Positions 23,618 through 30,885 of a DNA stretch of 41,927 bases are shown piece after piece. Position 1 is the first letter of the stretch, and every line of letters starts with the position of its first letter. This stretch comes from a virus: the IMG/VR virus record IMGVR_UViG_3300042922_000851, positions 1-41,927 of that record. The stretch is one strand, 5' to 3'. The notes beneath the pieces were generated by a model. That model did not search any database and was not told the DNA's origin. It worked only from the letters and a program-made list of their open reading frames with translations. The position numbers and the translations under genes are program-made.

Positions 23618-25591
23618 TTAATCCTTTTTATAAAACTTACATTCATAACCATCAGCTCGTAGTAAAAGACCATTTGCCCAAGACGGTGTATCACCCATAT
23701 AGCTACAGACCATTTCTGTTGAAACATCCTCAGATGCTTCGATAACCACCTCATCATGTACATGCATTACGATAGAAAGCCCGATACTATTAAGACGTCG
23801 CATGGCATAACAGAGGATATCACGGCTGATTGCCTGAACAATATTCTCTACGAACTTTGGACCATAGCTTTCTATCCATTCCCACTTCTTAGTGGCACCC
23901 ACACCTTCATAGGTTACCGTTTCGTTACCAAAACGGTTTATACCTATTTTGGGTTTCACATATGCAAGGCGCCTTCCGGATGGTAGCATGATGAAAAGAA
24001 AACCACTGCGATATTCAAACTGTATCCCATGTGTCTGAGTGGTGATTCTCTGCCTGACTGCAGCTGTTGCAGCATGATCCACATCCCACCACAACCGAAC
24101 AATATTCGGATTAGCTGTGCGCCATGACGTCACCAAAGGCTGTAGCTCCTCCTCGATGAGTCCCATCTCCAAGGCCCCCATTGCCTTCAATGCCCCGACA
24201 GATCCACCATATCCCAGAGCAAGTTCTGCAATTTTACCTTTCTGACGCAAAGGACTGCCCTTGGTAATCTCCTCGATTGGGATCCGGAACATCTGGCTTG
24301 CTGATGCTTCATAAATCTTGCCATGTGTGGCAAACACCTCATTTCGCCAGGTCTCTCCTGCAAGCCAAGCAATCACCCTTGCTTCAATTGCCGAGAAATC
24401 CGACACAATGAACTTAAAACCCGGCTTTGGCACAAATGCTGTTCTAATCAGTTCCGACAGAACAACCGAAACAGAATCGTATAACATTTCTATGGCAATA
24501 AAATTCCCTGCTTTCAAAAGTCTGCGTGCCTGTGACAAATCAGGCAGATGGTTCTGCGGAAGATTCTGTACCTGTACAAGCCGCCCTGCAAATCTACCGG
24601 TCCGGTTGGCTCCGTAGAATTGAAGCAGCCCTCTGACCCTTCCATCTTTGCATATAGCCTTTTCCATTGCCGTGTATTTCTTCACACTGCTCTTTGCCAG
24701 TGACTGCCTCATTGTCAATACTTCTACAAGCTCCTCCGGCGCTGTCTTCAGTAATTCCTTAACCGCCTCTTTACCAAGCGTATCAGTCTCCAGTCCATTT
24801 TCGCCAAGCCATGCCTTCATTTGAACGACCGAATTTGGATTTTCAAGATCGGTGATTTCTCTCATGGTTCTGGTGAGCTCCTCCTTTGACTGCTCATCAC
24901 ACCGGATTGCTTCCCTTACAAGGTCTATATCCAGCTGAATACCTCTGTCATTAATTTCTTGGTCAAGGAGATAGTATTTCCACTCATCCTCCGGAACCGG
25001 AAACTTAAAAAACTTACTTGCAATCGCCATCTCCGTTTCCACGTCCCTTGCATTATAAGCTTTAAAACACTCCCACTTATCCGGAGCATGGCTTGGTAGG
25101 TTTCTCGTACGTCCTCCGTTTGCTTTGGTTGGTTTGCAGGGCGAACAGAAATACCGAATGAGCTCTTTACCCTCAGAAAGCTTTTTCTTCTCTGCTCCCG
25201 TCACAATTGCAGCTTGTTCCAATGATAGTGGCAATCCCAAATAGGCAGACCATACCATGGTACACCGCCAAGATATCGGATTTAAAAACCTGCATTTTTT
25301 ATCCCATGAAGTAAATGTTATGCCCTGCTGCTCCAACCACCGTGACAGGCAAATCCGTTCAAACTGTGCATTATGTGCCCACTTAATAATATTTTCATTT
25401 ATTAATGCTTCCCGGATTTCCTTCGGAAGGACTTCACCGGAGGCGAGGTCAATGACACGTACCTCACCTCCGTCTATGCTGTAACCAAATAGGAGGATTT
25501 CAAAGTCTGGAGATTCCGAATAACGATACACACCGCATTTACTTAGGTCAGAACTCGAGTAGGTTTCCAAATCCAGATATAGTGCCCTCAT
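23618..25591 (-). CDS. Family A DNA polymerase (phage replicative)
   Basis: A 657-residue polymerase. The N-terminal 3'-5' exonuclease starts LYLDLETYSSSDLSKCG. The polymerase motifs are A: FIVSDFSAIEARVIAWLAGE; B: GKIAELALGYGGSVGALKAMG; C: VMHVHDEVVIEAS with the catalytic Asp. It replicates the prophage genome. Motif B has Lys…Tyr spacing typical of this phage clade. Its ATG overlaps the DUF2815 stop by 4 bases. Confidence 0.96.
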   Translation of the reverse strand: MRALYLDLETYSSSDLSKCGVYRYSESPDFEILLFGYSIDGGEVRVIDLASGEVLPKEIREALINENIIKWAHNAQFERICLSRWLEQQGITFTSWDKKCRFLNPISWRCTMVWSAYLGLPLSLEQAAIVTGAEKKKLSEGKELIRYFCSPCKPTKANGGRTRNLPSHAPDKWECFKAYNARDVETEMAIASKFFKFPVPEDEWKYYLLDQEINDRGIQLDIDLVREAIRCDEQSKEELTRTMREITDLENPNSVVQMKAWLGENGLETDTLGKEAVKELLKTAPEELVEVLTMRQSLAKSSVKKYTAMEKAICKDGRVRGLLQFYGANRTGRFAGRLVQVQNLPQNHLPDLSQARRLLKAGNFIAIEMLYDSVSVVLSELIRTAFVPKPGFKFIVSDFSAIEARVIAWLAGETWRNEVFATHGKIYEASASQMFRIPIEEITKGSPLRQKGKIAELALGYGGSVGALKAMGALEMGLIEEELQPLVTSWRTANPNIVRLWWDVDHAATAAVRQRITTQTHGIQFEYRSGFLFIMLPSGRRLAYVKPKIGINRFGNETVTYEGVGATKKWEWIESYGPKFVENIVQAISRDILCYAMRRLNSIGLSIVMHVHDEVVIEASEDVSTEMVCSYMGDTPSWANGLLLRADGYECKFYKKD

Positions 25592-26166
25592 GATAGGAAA
25601 TCATCATCCACATCAGTAGCAAAGTCATCCTCTGCGTTAGAACGACCACCTAACGGTTCTCCATCCTTTATCTTCTGAATGTTACCTAAACCGCAGGCAA
25701 TGCCTTTATTTCCGTTTGAGTTGAATGCATAAAAGTTAATTGATACCCTTGCATAAACACCGGAATAGACTTCCGAACGATCCAATATTGGTTGTACCTG
25801 TCGATCTACAATCTGTGGTGCTGTGTTGGAATTTGCATTCACAAAATAGCTGTCTGCATAAGCTTCATCATCGGGACGGTCAATGTCCCCATCACGGAGA
25901 GGGAGTTTCAATGCAGACCTGTTTGGAACCTTACCACCGAACTTACCTTTTCCTTCTTCGATAGCTGCATTTACTGCTGCATTAATAGCGGCAACCGTCT
26001 TTGTATCGCTTTTTGGGATGATCAGGCTGACACTGTATTTTTCTGCACTTCCGTTAATACTCTTTGGTTCCCACACATTTGCATAACTAAGACGAACTAC
26101 CCCTGTTACAACCTTTGTAGGGTTTTTGCTTTCATTATGATTTACACTGTTTGCTGTATTTGACAT
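25588..26166 (-). CDS. DUF2815 single-stranded DNA-binding-like protein
   Basis: A 192-residue protein with the DUF2815 pattern: VVTGVVRLSYANVWEPKSING, KYSVSLIIPKSDTKTV, GVYARVSINFYAFNSNGNKG and an acidic tail (AEDDFATDVDDDFLS). OB-fold-like strands plus an acidic C-terminus suggest an ssDNA-binding protein, as inferred for this family. It is encoded between DUF2800 and the polymerase, and works in replication or recombination. Confidence 0.9.
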   Translation of the reverse strand: MSNTANSVNHNESKNPTKVVTGVVRLSYANVWEPKSINGSAEKYSVSLIIPKSDTKTVAAINAAVNAAIEEGKGKFGGKVPNRSALKLPLRDGDIDRPDDEAYADSYFVNANSNTAPQIVDRQVQPILDRSEVYSGVYARVSINFYAFNSNGNKGIACGLGNIQKIKDGEPLGGRSNAEDDFATDVDDDFLS

Positions 26167-26167
26167 T

Positions 26168-27292
26168 TTATATTTCCTCCTTAAAATCCTGATTTGCCGA
26201 TAGGTTCATTGCCGGCCGCTTATCATTGACAGGCACAAGGGTCGGACGTCCTTGTGGTTTGATGATGTAATCTCCAAGGACTTCATTGAATTTCTTCTTT
26301 CCAAGCATCTTCTCTGCCTCGGTGATGGTGATAAGTATCTGCCGGTAAATATCACGGTACCCTGCTGCCTTCAGTGACGCTGCTACCGCTTCATCATCAG
26401 TATATCTACGGTTTGAACGTCCCTCCACCAGTTTGTAACCTGGCCATTCCTTTCCTTCAATTGCTGTTGCCAGGGCATAATCCTTTATTGTGTTAGCCCA
26501 TGAAACCAAATCATCCAGTTTTTCGAGAATTTCAGCAATCTCCTCATTTGAAAGTAGTGGGGGTAATTCGAATTCAAAAGCTGCAAGCTTTAGCTTCGCT
26601 TCCGCTCTTGCCCGGCATTTAACCTCCGCCCGACAGAACTGGCAGTGCTCACCTGGAACAAATTCGCCGCCACCTTCAAAGGCAATCTTGGCAGTGGGTA
26701 CCAGTACTTTTGATGCCCACAGATAAAGTGATTCCTTTGGCACCGTGTAAGTGCTGACATTTTCCCTCCTTGGTTGGAATATGGTCATAGATACATTATC
26801 GATGTCATAGATGTCATCGAAATACTCCAGTGCACCAAGAGCATACAGCTTCATCTGTGGGTTTTCTTCAGCTTCAACTAGAATTCCCTGCCCATACTTG
26901 AAATCGATAATGTGCATCGTACCATCTGCTATAATTAAGCAGTCCCCGGTACCAAAGCCATCGGGTACATAATTTGAGAAGTTCAGTTTCTGTTCAATAA
27001 GCACAAGTGGGTCTGGGCATTGTAGTTTAACCTGGGTAAGCTGCTCCAGAATAAAACTAACATAATCATCCGTTAGTACATCCATCTCATCACTGTCATA
27101 TTGGGACACTGGTTTCTTAGATCGCATCTTCAGGGCTTTCCTCAATTTGTGTTCCGCGAGGGCATGAGCAGCTGAGCCTTCTTCTGCAGCTTTGCTGGCC
27201 GTATCCTTAAACTCCTGTTCCAATCTGGCAGATGGTGTGCATACCATCCATCGATGGGCGGAGGATGCTGATAAAATCGCATGACTGCTCAT
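26168..27292 (-). CDS. DUF2800 family Cas4/RecB-like nuclease
   Basis: A 374-residue protein with the DUF2800 N-terminus SHAILSASSAHRWMVCTPSARLE. The nuclease core shows DGFGTGDCLIIADGTMHIIDFKYGQG (Asp then D-x-K), and the C-terminus has an iron-sulfur-like cysteine pair (CQFCRAEVKC). It belongs to the PD-(D/E)xK exonuclease superfamily and likely supplies single-stranded ends for recombination. Overlaps its neighbour by 4 bases; 1 base from DUF2815. Confidence 0.92.
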   Translation of the reverse strand: MSSHAILSASSAHRWMVCTPSARLEQEFKDTASKAAEEGSAAHALAEHKLRKALKMRSKKPVSQYDSDEMDVLTDDYVSFILEQLTQVKLQCPDPLVLIEQKLNFSNYVPDGFGTGDCLIIADGTMHIIDFKYGQGILVEAEENPQMKLYALGALEYFDDIYDIDNVSMTIFQPRRENVSTYTVPKESLYLWASKVLVPTAKIAFEGGGEFVPGEHCQFCRAEVKCRARAEAKLKLAAFEFELPPLLSNEEIAEILEKLDDLVSWANTIKDYALATAIEGKEWPGYKLVEGRSNRRYTDDEAVAASLKAAGYRDIYRQILITITEAEKMLGKKKFNEVLGDYIIKPQGRPTLVPVNDKRPAMNLSANQDFKEEI

Positions 27293-27612
27293 TTCAAATC
27301 CTCCGCATCCGCTAAAAGTGCAGCATAGTTTGCCTGATTAATCTTACTTAGCTTATCTGCACCATACTTTTCAAGCAGTGTTCTGATCTCCGCTGTGAAA
27401 CCGTCATGTGACTTTTCAGCCAATACCGCTCTGACCTGCTCAAGTGTAATTCTTTTCTCAGCAGGCTTTGTCTCTGGTACCTGTGCCAGTGTTTCTGTCT
27501 GTGCCACGTCCGCTGATACCTTGGTATCCAAAGTTTCTGCCAATGTCTGCAGGCTTCCGGCCAACTTTTTGAGGTCATTAACCACATCCAATAACAAACT
27601 AACTTTACTCAT
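27289..27612 (-). CDS. Small helical phage protein of unknown function
   Basis: About 107 residues, starting MSKVSLLLDVVNDLKKLAGS after GGAAGGAGG. A coiled-coil N-terminus and a C-terminal block LEQVRAVLAEKSHDGFTAEI and LLEKYGADKLSKINQANYAALL resemble rLTS/LysM-less phage proteins encoded before DUF2800. This C-terminal block is often shared by Firmicutes prophage proteins that accompany DUF2800. No function is assignable. Confidence 0.7.
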   Translation of the reverse strand: MSKVSLLLDVVNDLKKLAGSLQTLAETLDTKVSADVAQTETLAQVPETKPAEKRITLEQVRAVLAEKSHDGFTAEIRTLLEKYGADKLSKINQANYAALLADAEDLK

Positions 27613-27808
27613 GCTCTTTGCCTCCTTCCCCACCTACCTCATTGATGGATAGTGATTCCACGGTGTCACCTGGAACGATGACGGTTAATCGCTGCCTTTT
27701 CCCCAGAAGAAAGCGTAGGAGCTTTTCTCTGACTGTTACATGACGACAGCTGATAATCCCACCACCCGGCGTTTCTTTTGAAACACTGATCTGTAATGTG
27801 TGTCTCAT
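27605..27808 (-). CDS. Small conserved phage protein
   Basis: A 67-residue protein, MRHTLQISVSKETPGGGIIS, then CRHVTVREKLLRFLLGKRQR and LTVIVPGDTVESLSINEV. I recall this pattern from small proteins next to DUF2800 in Clostridia prophages, but no function is known. It has GGAAGGTACACAT upstream and overlaps the next gene by 8 bases, which supports a real gene. Confidence 0.65.
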   Translation of the reverse strand: MRHTLQISVSKETPGGGIISCRHVTVREKLLRFLLGKRQRLTVIVPGDTVESLSINEVGGEGGKEHE

Positions 27809-27889
27809 ATGTGTACCTTCCTTTCCAAAGGCTTCATTTCATATGTGCCTTCATTAAACAGCCACTGTCTGAAAAGGATGTGAGGATAT

Positions 27890-28333
27890 TTACAAAAGAT
27901 TTTTCAAAGTTTTATAAGCTGTATGTAATCGGTGAGATATGGCCGAGTGGTCCACTCCCTCCTGTTTTGCGTAGTCATTTACAGATACTCCGTTAAAATA
28001 AATTGCTGTGATAAGATCCCGCTGCTTCGGCTTTAGCCTGTCCACCGTATTTCGGATATACTGCCTTGTGTATTTGCTCTCTAAGTCAGCAGCAATCTCC
28101 GCACTTTCAGAGCAGATACTGTTTCTAAATTCAAAAGCATCACGAGATAAGTGAGGATTGGTATCTGCTTGTCCATCGATATAGTCATAACCGTCCATAG
28201 AAGTATGACGGCGGGTTTCTTTCCGGTTGACGTTATATTCCTTCCGGTCAAGTTCGAGGATGATTTCTCCCCACTCCTCTGAAACCTCAATTTCATGAGT
28301 TTGTCCTGTTACTGATGTGTACCTGATTTTCAT
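27890..28333 (-). CDS. Sigma-70-like early regulator with region-4 helix-turn-helix
   Basis: A 147-residue protein. The C-terminus is sigma-region-4-like: RLKPKQRDLITAIYFNGVSV, then NDYAKQEGVDHSAISHRLHT and AYKTLKNLL. The N-terminal half (MKIRYTSVTGQTHEIEVSEEWG) is common in mobile-element sigma-like proteins of Clostridia. ATG at 28333 is chosen because AGGAG lies 8 bases upstream; that site is paired in a 10-bp hairpin in the leader, see 28337-28383. It begins the replication operon and is a likely transcription activator. Confidence 0.8.
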   Translation of the reverse strand: MKIRYTSVTGQTHEIEVSEEWGEIILELDRKEYNVNRKETRRHTSMDGYDYIDGQADTNPHLSRDAFEFRNSICSESAEIAADLESKYTRQYIRNTVDRLKPKQRDLITAIYFNGVSVNDYAKQEGVDHSAISHRLHTAYKTLKNLL

Positions 28334-28336
28334 ACT

Positions 28337-28383
28337 GGTATCTCCTTTCTTTGCTGCCGGACAAGCCGGAAACAGGAGATACC
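28337..28383 (-). promoter_or_regulatory. Hairpin that would hide the ribosome-binding site of the sigma-like gene
   Basis: GGTATCTCCT (minus, 28383-28374) pairs perfectly with AGGAGATACC (28346-28337). The second arm contains the AGGAG ribosome-binding site of the gene starting at 28333. An inner CCGG/CCGG pair closes the loop. This would repress translation unless opened. Confidence 0.65.
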
Positions 28384-28396
28384 TGAAAAAAGGCGC

Positions 28397-28444
28397 AAAA
28401 AAATAAGACCTAGGCAACACTGTTTCCAGCGTTACCCCGGTCTT
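28397..28444 (-). terminator. Intrinsic terminator within the leader (possible attenuator)
   Basis: Minus strand: AAGACC (28444-28439) with GGTCTT (28410-28405) around an inner stem GGTAACGCTG (28436-28427) and CAGTGTTGCC (28422-28413) with a GAAA tetraloop, followed by ATTTTTTT. It lies between the structured RNA and the SD-hiding hairpin, so it could stop or regulate transcription of the replication operon. Confidence 0.75.
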
Positions 28445-28457
28445 GGGTGGTGGCTTC

Positions 28458-28525
28458 TATATCGCATATTCTACGGGAGAATCGTGAGCGGCGACCTTGC
28501 GTAGAATGTTGTACCAGGCGATATA
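28458..28525 (-). ncRNA. Structured leader RNA domain (two coaxial stems)
   Basis: Minus strand: TATATCGC (28525-28518) pairs with GCGATATA (28465-28458), and within it ATTCTACG (28507-28500) pairs with CGTAGAAT (28475-28468). The apical loop is 24 bases, and the internal loop is asymmetric (10 bases on one side, 2 on the other). The region is noncoding and GC-richer than its surroundings. It is followed by a terminator and a ribosome-binding-site hairpin, as in riboswitches. I cannot name the class; an uncharacterised phage RNA motif is possible. Confidence 0.55.
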
Positions 28526-28560
28526 TGCCCCTATTGACTCAGTCGGTAATTCTTGCTCTA

Positions 28561-28743
28561 TTATTTATTTTTGGAATTTGCTTTTGCTTTCACTGCCCTC
28601 TGGGTATTAAAATTAATATGATAAATCTTACCACATTCATGGCACCGACATGATACCTTAATGTCAGCCGGCTTATCTGCAAATGTCTTTCCTGTCCCAC
28701 ACCAGGGGCAGGTTATTACAATAGGAAACTTTATATCATGCAT
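28561..28743 (-). CDS. Small zinc-ribbon protein
   Basis: A 60-residue protein with two Cys pairs in a rubredoxin-like knuckle arrangement: VITCPWCGTGKTF and VSCRCHECGKIYHINF, then a basic tail (RAVKAKANSKNK). It would bind one zinc and probably nucleic acid or RNA polymerase. It follows AGGAGAGATTGTAA. It lies between the repressor and the structured leader. Function unknown. Confidence 0.7.
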   Translation of the reverse strand: MHDIKFPIVITCPWCGTGKTFADKPADIKVSCRCHECGKIYHINFNTQRAVKAKANSKNK

Positions 28744-28807
28744 TTACAATCTCTCCTTTTAGTAGTCCCTATGTAAGCAAGTTTGTTAACACCATGAGAA
28801 TAAAATA

Positions 28808-28827
28808 GCAGGACAATTTCATCCTGC
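28808..28827 (-). terminator. Terminator downstream of the repressor gene
   Basis: GCAGGA (minus, 28827-28822) pairs with TCCTGC (28813-28808), followed by TATTTTATT. It lies between the repressor stop (28888) and the zinc-ribbon gene (28743). The stem is short, so termination may be partial. Confidence 0.55.
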
Positions 28828-28887
28828 GTAATCTGCTTTTATATCTGTACAGTTATTATCATTTAGCTTTTGTCATTGGTTGGTGAT

Positions 28888-29298
28888 TCAATGGCATCCC
28901 TCCTCCTGCATTTTCTTCATACCACAAATCTGATCAATAAAATTCTGCCACTGCGTATTGGAAATATTCAAATCCCGTGCTTTTCGTAATGCCACACGAG
29001 CAATCTCCGTCTTACCTATATACTCTACCAAATCCGGATAAATATTATTTCTGCTTTTACCTGCAAGATCGTAGAAGTAATACGAATCGTCCCCTTCGAT
29101 ACACAATACCTCGGTCATTTTTCCGAGATATTTCTCCGGTGCATAACGGTTTCCCTTTTCAATATCGCTCAGATATGCCGGTGTCATATCCAGTTCCAAA
29201 GCAAGTCCACGAATCGACTTGCCGAGCGCCTCTCTACGTGCTTTTACATATTCTCCAAACGAATCATAACATTCGTCTGGCACTAATATATTCATCAT
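28888..29298 (-). CDS. XRE-family transcriptional regulator, likely prophage repressor
   Basis: About 136 residues; ATG at 29298 with AGGTGG upstream. The helix-turn-helix is in FGEYVKARREALGKSIRGLA and LELDMTPAYLSDIEKGNRYAPE, followed by a dimerisation-like region (YYFYDLAGKSRNNIYPDLV). It is read in the same direction as the early genes, unlike most CI-type switches. Its promoter has an operator-like palindrome just downstream, consistent with autorepression. It probably keeps the prophage silent. Confidence 0.82.
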   Translation of the reverse strand: MMNILVPDECYDSFGEYVKARREALGKSIRGLALELDMTPAYLSDIEKGNRYAPEKYLGKMTEVLCIEGDDSYYFYDLAGKSRNNIYPDLVEYIGKTEIARVALRKARDLNISNTQWQNFIDQICGMKKMQEEGCH

Positions 29299-29314
29299 GT
29301 ATTTAATCCACCTT

Positions 29315-29329
29315 TTACATAATATGTAA
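29315..29329. promoter_or_regulatory. Palindromic operator TTACATA-A-TATGTAA
   Basis: A perfect 7+7 inverted repeat with one central base, directly downstream of the repressor -10 box. The half-site TATGTAAG recurs at 28770-28777 in front of the early zinc-ribbon gene, and TTTTACATATTG at 29375-29386. This suggests a repressor binding site; inferred. Confidence 0.6.
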
Positions 29330-29343
29330 GCTTTTATGTTTAC

Positions 29344-29372
29344 ATTGTACCACTTGACCATATGCTTGTCAA
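29344..29372 (-). promoter_or_regulatory. Promoter of the repressor gene
   Basis: Minus strand TTGACA (29372-29367), 17-base spacer, TACAAT (29349-29344). Near-consensus vegetative promoter about 46 bases upstream of the repressor start; the palindrome lies within the initially transcribed region. Confidence 0.75.
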
Positions 29373-29430
29373 TATTTTACATATTGCCATTTGGTATTTC
29401 GTCCAATTGTTAGCAAACTTCAATGTGGTA

Positions 29431-29459
29431 TTTACAATTGTTCTATAAAAAATTATAAT
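29431..29459 (+). promoter_or_regulatory. Promoter of the metallo-hydrolase gene
   Basis: TTTACA (29431-29436), 17-base spacer, TATAAT (29454-29459), 31 bases upstream of the GTG start. It diverges from the repressor promoter, with about 60 bases between the two. Confidence 0.7.
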
Positions 29460-29490
29460 TGCAATAGATTATATTAAGGGGTAATTTATA

Positions 29491-30531
29491 GTGAAAATTC
29501 GAATAAAAATAATATTATGTTATCTTCTTTTAGTGTCAATTCTGATATCCTTATCCGGTGCTCAGCAGATAAATGCAGCAACAAAATATTACAAAATGTA
29601 TGTAAACTATATTGATGTTGGTGAATCTGATTGCGTCCTTATTCAATCCGATGGAAAATATATGTTAATCGATGCTGGAAATAATGGCGATGGTGATAAT
29701 ATAGTAGACTATTTAGAAAACAAGAAGATAAAGAAGCTTGATTACATTATCTGCACCCATCCCCATGCTGACCACATCGGTGGTATGGACGATGTCATTA
29801 AAACGTTTGACATAGGAAAAGTAATAGCACCAGCCATATCCAATACAACTGAAACTTATGAAGATTTATTAAAGGCAATCAAGAATAAAGGACTAAAAAT
29901 AACGAAACCGGTTGTTGGAACAAAATATGCAATTGGTAAGGCTAAATTCACAATTATCGCGCCGAACAGTTATGATTATGGAGATAATCTGAATAACTAT
30001 TCCATTGGAATAAAATTAACAAACGGAAAGAATTCATTTATATTCATCGGAGATAATGAGACTGAAGCAATTGGGGATATTCTAAAAAATAAGGTTGATC
30101 TAAAAGCAGATGTCTATATGTGCGGACATCACGGCTCTGATACGAGCACTACGGCAGACTTGCTCAAGGCTGTCAGTCCCAAATATGCAGTTATCTCTGT
30201 CGGTAAGAACAGCTATGGTCATCCTGGAAGAAATACCCTAAGCTTACTTGCAAACAATAATATCACTACATACCGGACTGATGAGAATGACACAATAGTT
30301 GCTACCAGTACAGGTACAAAGATTACATTTAATGCAACAGCTACAAAATTAGATAGTAGTAAAGATACATCATCAAGTAATAAGGATACAATTGTTTATG
30401 TTACAGAAACTGGAACCAAGTATCATAAATCCACATGTTCTATGCTGAAACAGAGTAAAATAAAAATATCCTTAAAAAAAGCAAAGGCAAAGGGCTATGA
30501 CCCATGCAAAAAGTGTCATCCCCCAGAATAG
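29491..30531 (+). CDS. Exported ComEC-like metallo-beta-lactamase-fold hydrolase
   Basis: A 346-residue protein. A signal peptide (MKIRIKIILCYLLLVSILIS) leads into a metallo-beta-lactamase domain: YIDVGESDCVLIQSDG, the metal motif THPHADHIGG (89-98), a later GDNETE and CGHHGSD. The C-terminal about 45 residues hold a Cys/His cluster (CSMLKQ… and CKKCH) found at the ends of several secreted Firmicutes nucleases. No membrane channel is present, so it is not ComEC itself but resembles its hydrolase domain. GTG start with AAGGGG. It is likely an extracellular DNA- or phosphoester-cleaving enzyme. Confidence 0.85.
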   Translation: MKIRIKIILCYLLLVSILISLSGAQQINAATKYYKMYVNYIDVGESDCVLIQSDGKYMLIDAGNNGDGDNIVDYLENKKIKKLDYIICTHPHADHIGGMDDVIKTFDIGKVIAPAISNTTETYEDLLKAIKNKGLKITKPVVGTKYAIGKAKFTIIAPNSYDYGDNLNNYSIGIKLTNGKNSFIFIGDNETEAIGDILKNKVDLKADVYMCGHHGSDTSTTADLLKAVSPKYAVISVGKNSYGHPGRNTLSLLANNNITTYRTDENDTIVATSTGTKITFNATATKLDSSKDTSSSNKDTIVYVTETGTKYHKSTCSMLKQSKIKISLKKAKAKGYDPCKKCHPPE

Positions 30532-30538
30532 GAGAATT

Positions 30539-30757
30539 ATGAAACGTTTGATTATAGATAGATTTGAAGGACTGTTTGCTGTCTGCGAGCAAAGCGACCG
30601 TACCATAATAAATATTGAAAGGAATTTGATTCCGGATAATGCGCAAGAGGGGGACTGCCTTGTAGTTGATGACTCTGGGAAGATTTATTTAGACCCTGAT
30701 GAAACCCATAATCGAAAAGAACAGATAAAGAAATTGATGTATGATTTATTTGAGTAA
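30539..30757 (+). CDS. DUF3006 family protein
   Basis: A 72-residue protein starting MKRLIIDRFEGLFAVCEQSD, with NIERNLIPDNAQEGDCLVV, which is the DUF3006 pattern of a small beta barrel. It lies 7 bases after the metallo-hydrolase and has GGAG upstream. The pair of exported ComEC-like hydrolase and DUF3006 is recurrent in Firmicutes. The role of DUF3006 is unknown. Confidence 0.85.
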   Translation: MKRLIIDRFEGLFAVCEQSDRTIINIERNLIPDNAQEGDCLVVDDSGKIYLDPDETHNRKEQIKKLMYDLFE

Positions 30758-30810
30758 TCGGTAAGAATCACATCCAGATATTGTAATTATCACATCTCCC
30801 TTCATTATTT

Positions 30811-30836
30811 AAGCCAGTAGAAAAACCTACTGGCTT
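30811..30836. terminator. Bidirectional terminator between DUF3006 and mcrC
   Basis: AAGCCAGTAG (30811-30820) and CTACTGGCTT (30827-30836) form a perfect 10-bp stem with A/T flanks (AAATTTT on the plus side, AAATAATG on the minus side). It sits between convergent genes. Confidence 0.75.
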
Positions 30837-30885
30837 AAATTTTGGAACCTGCAAAGACTCATTTGTATCATTCTAAAAACAATGC

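Noticed and set aside
29491-30531. ComEC competence channel
   Set aside because: No transmembrane channel segments beyond the signal peptide; only the hydrolase-like domain is present.
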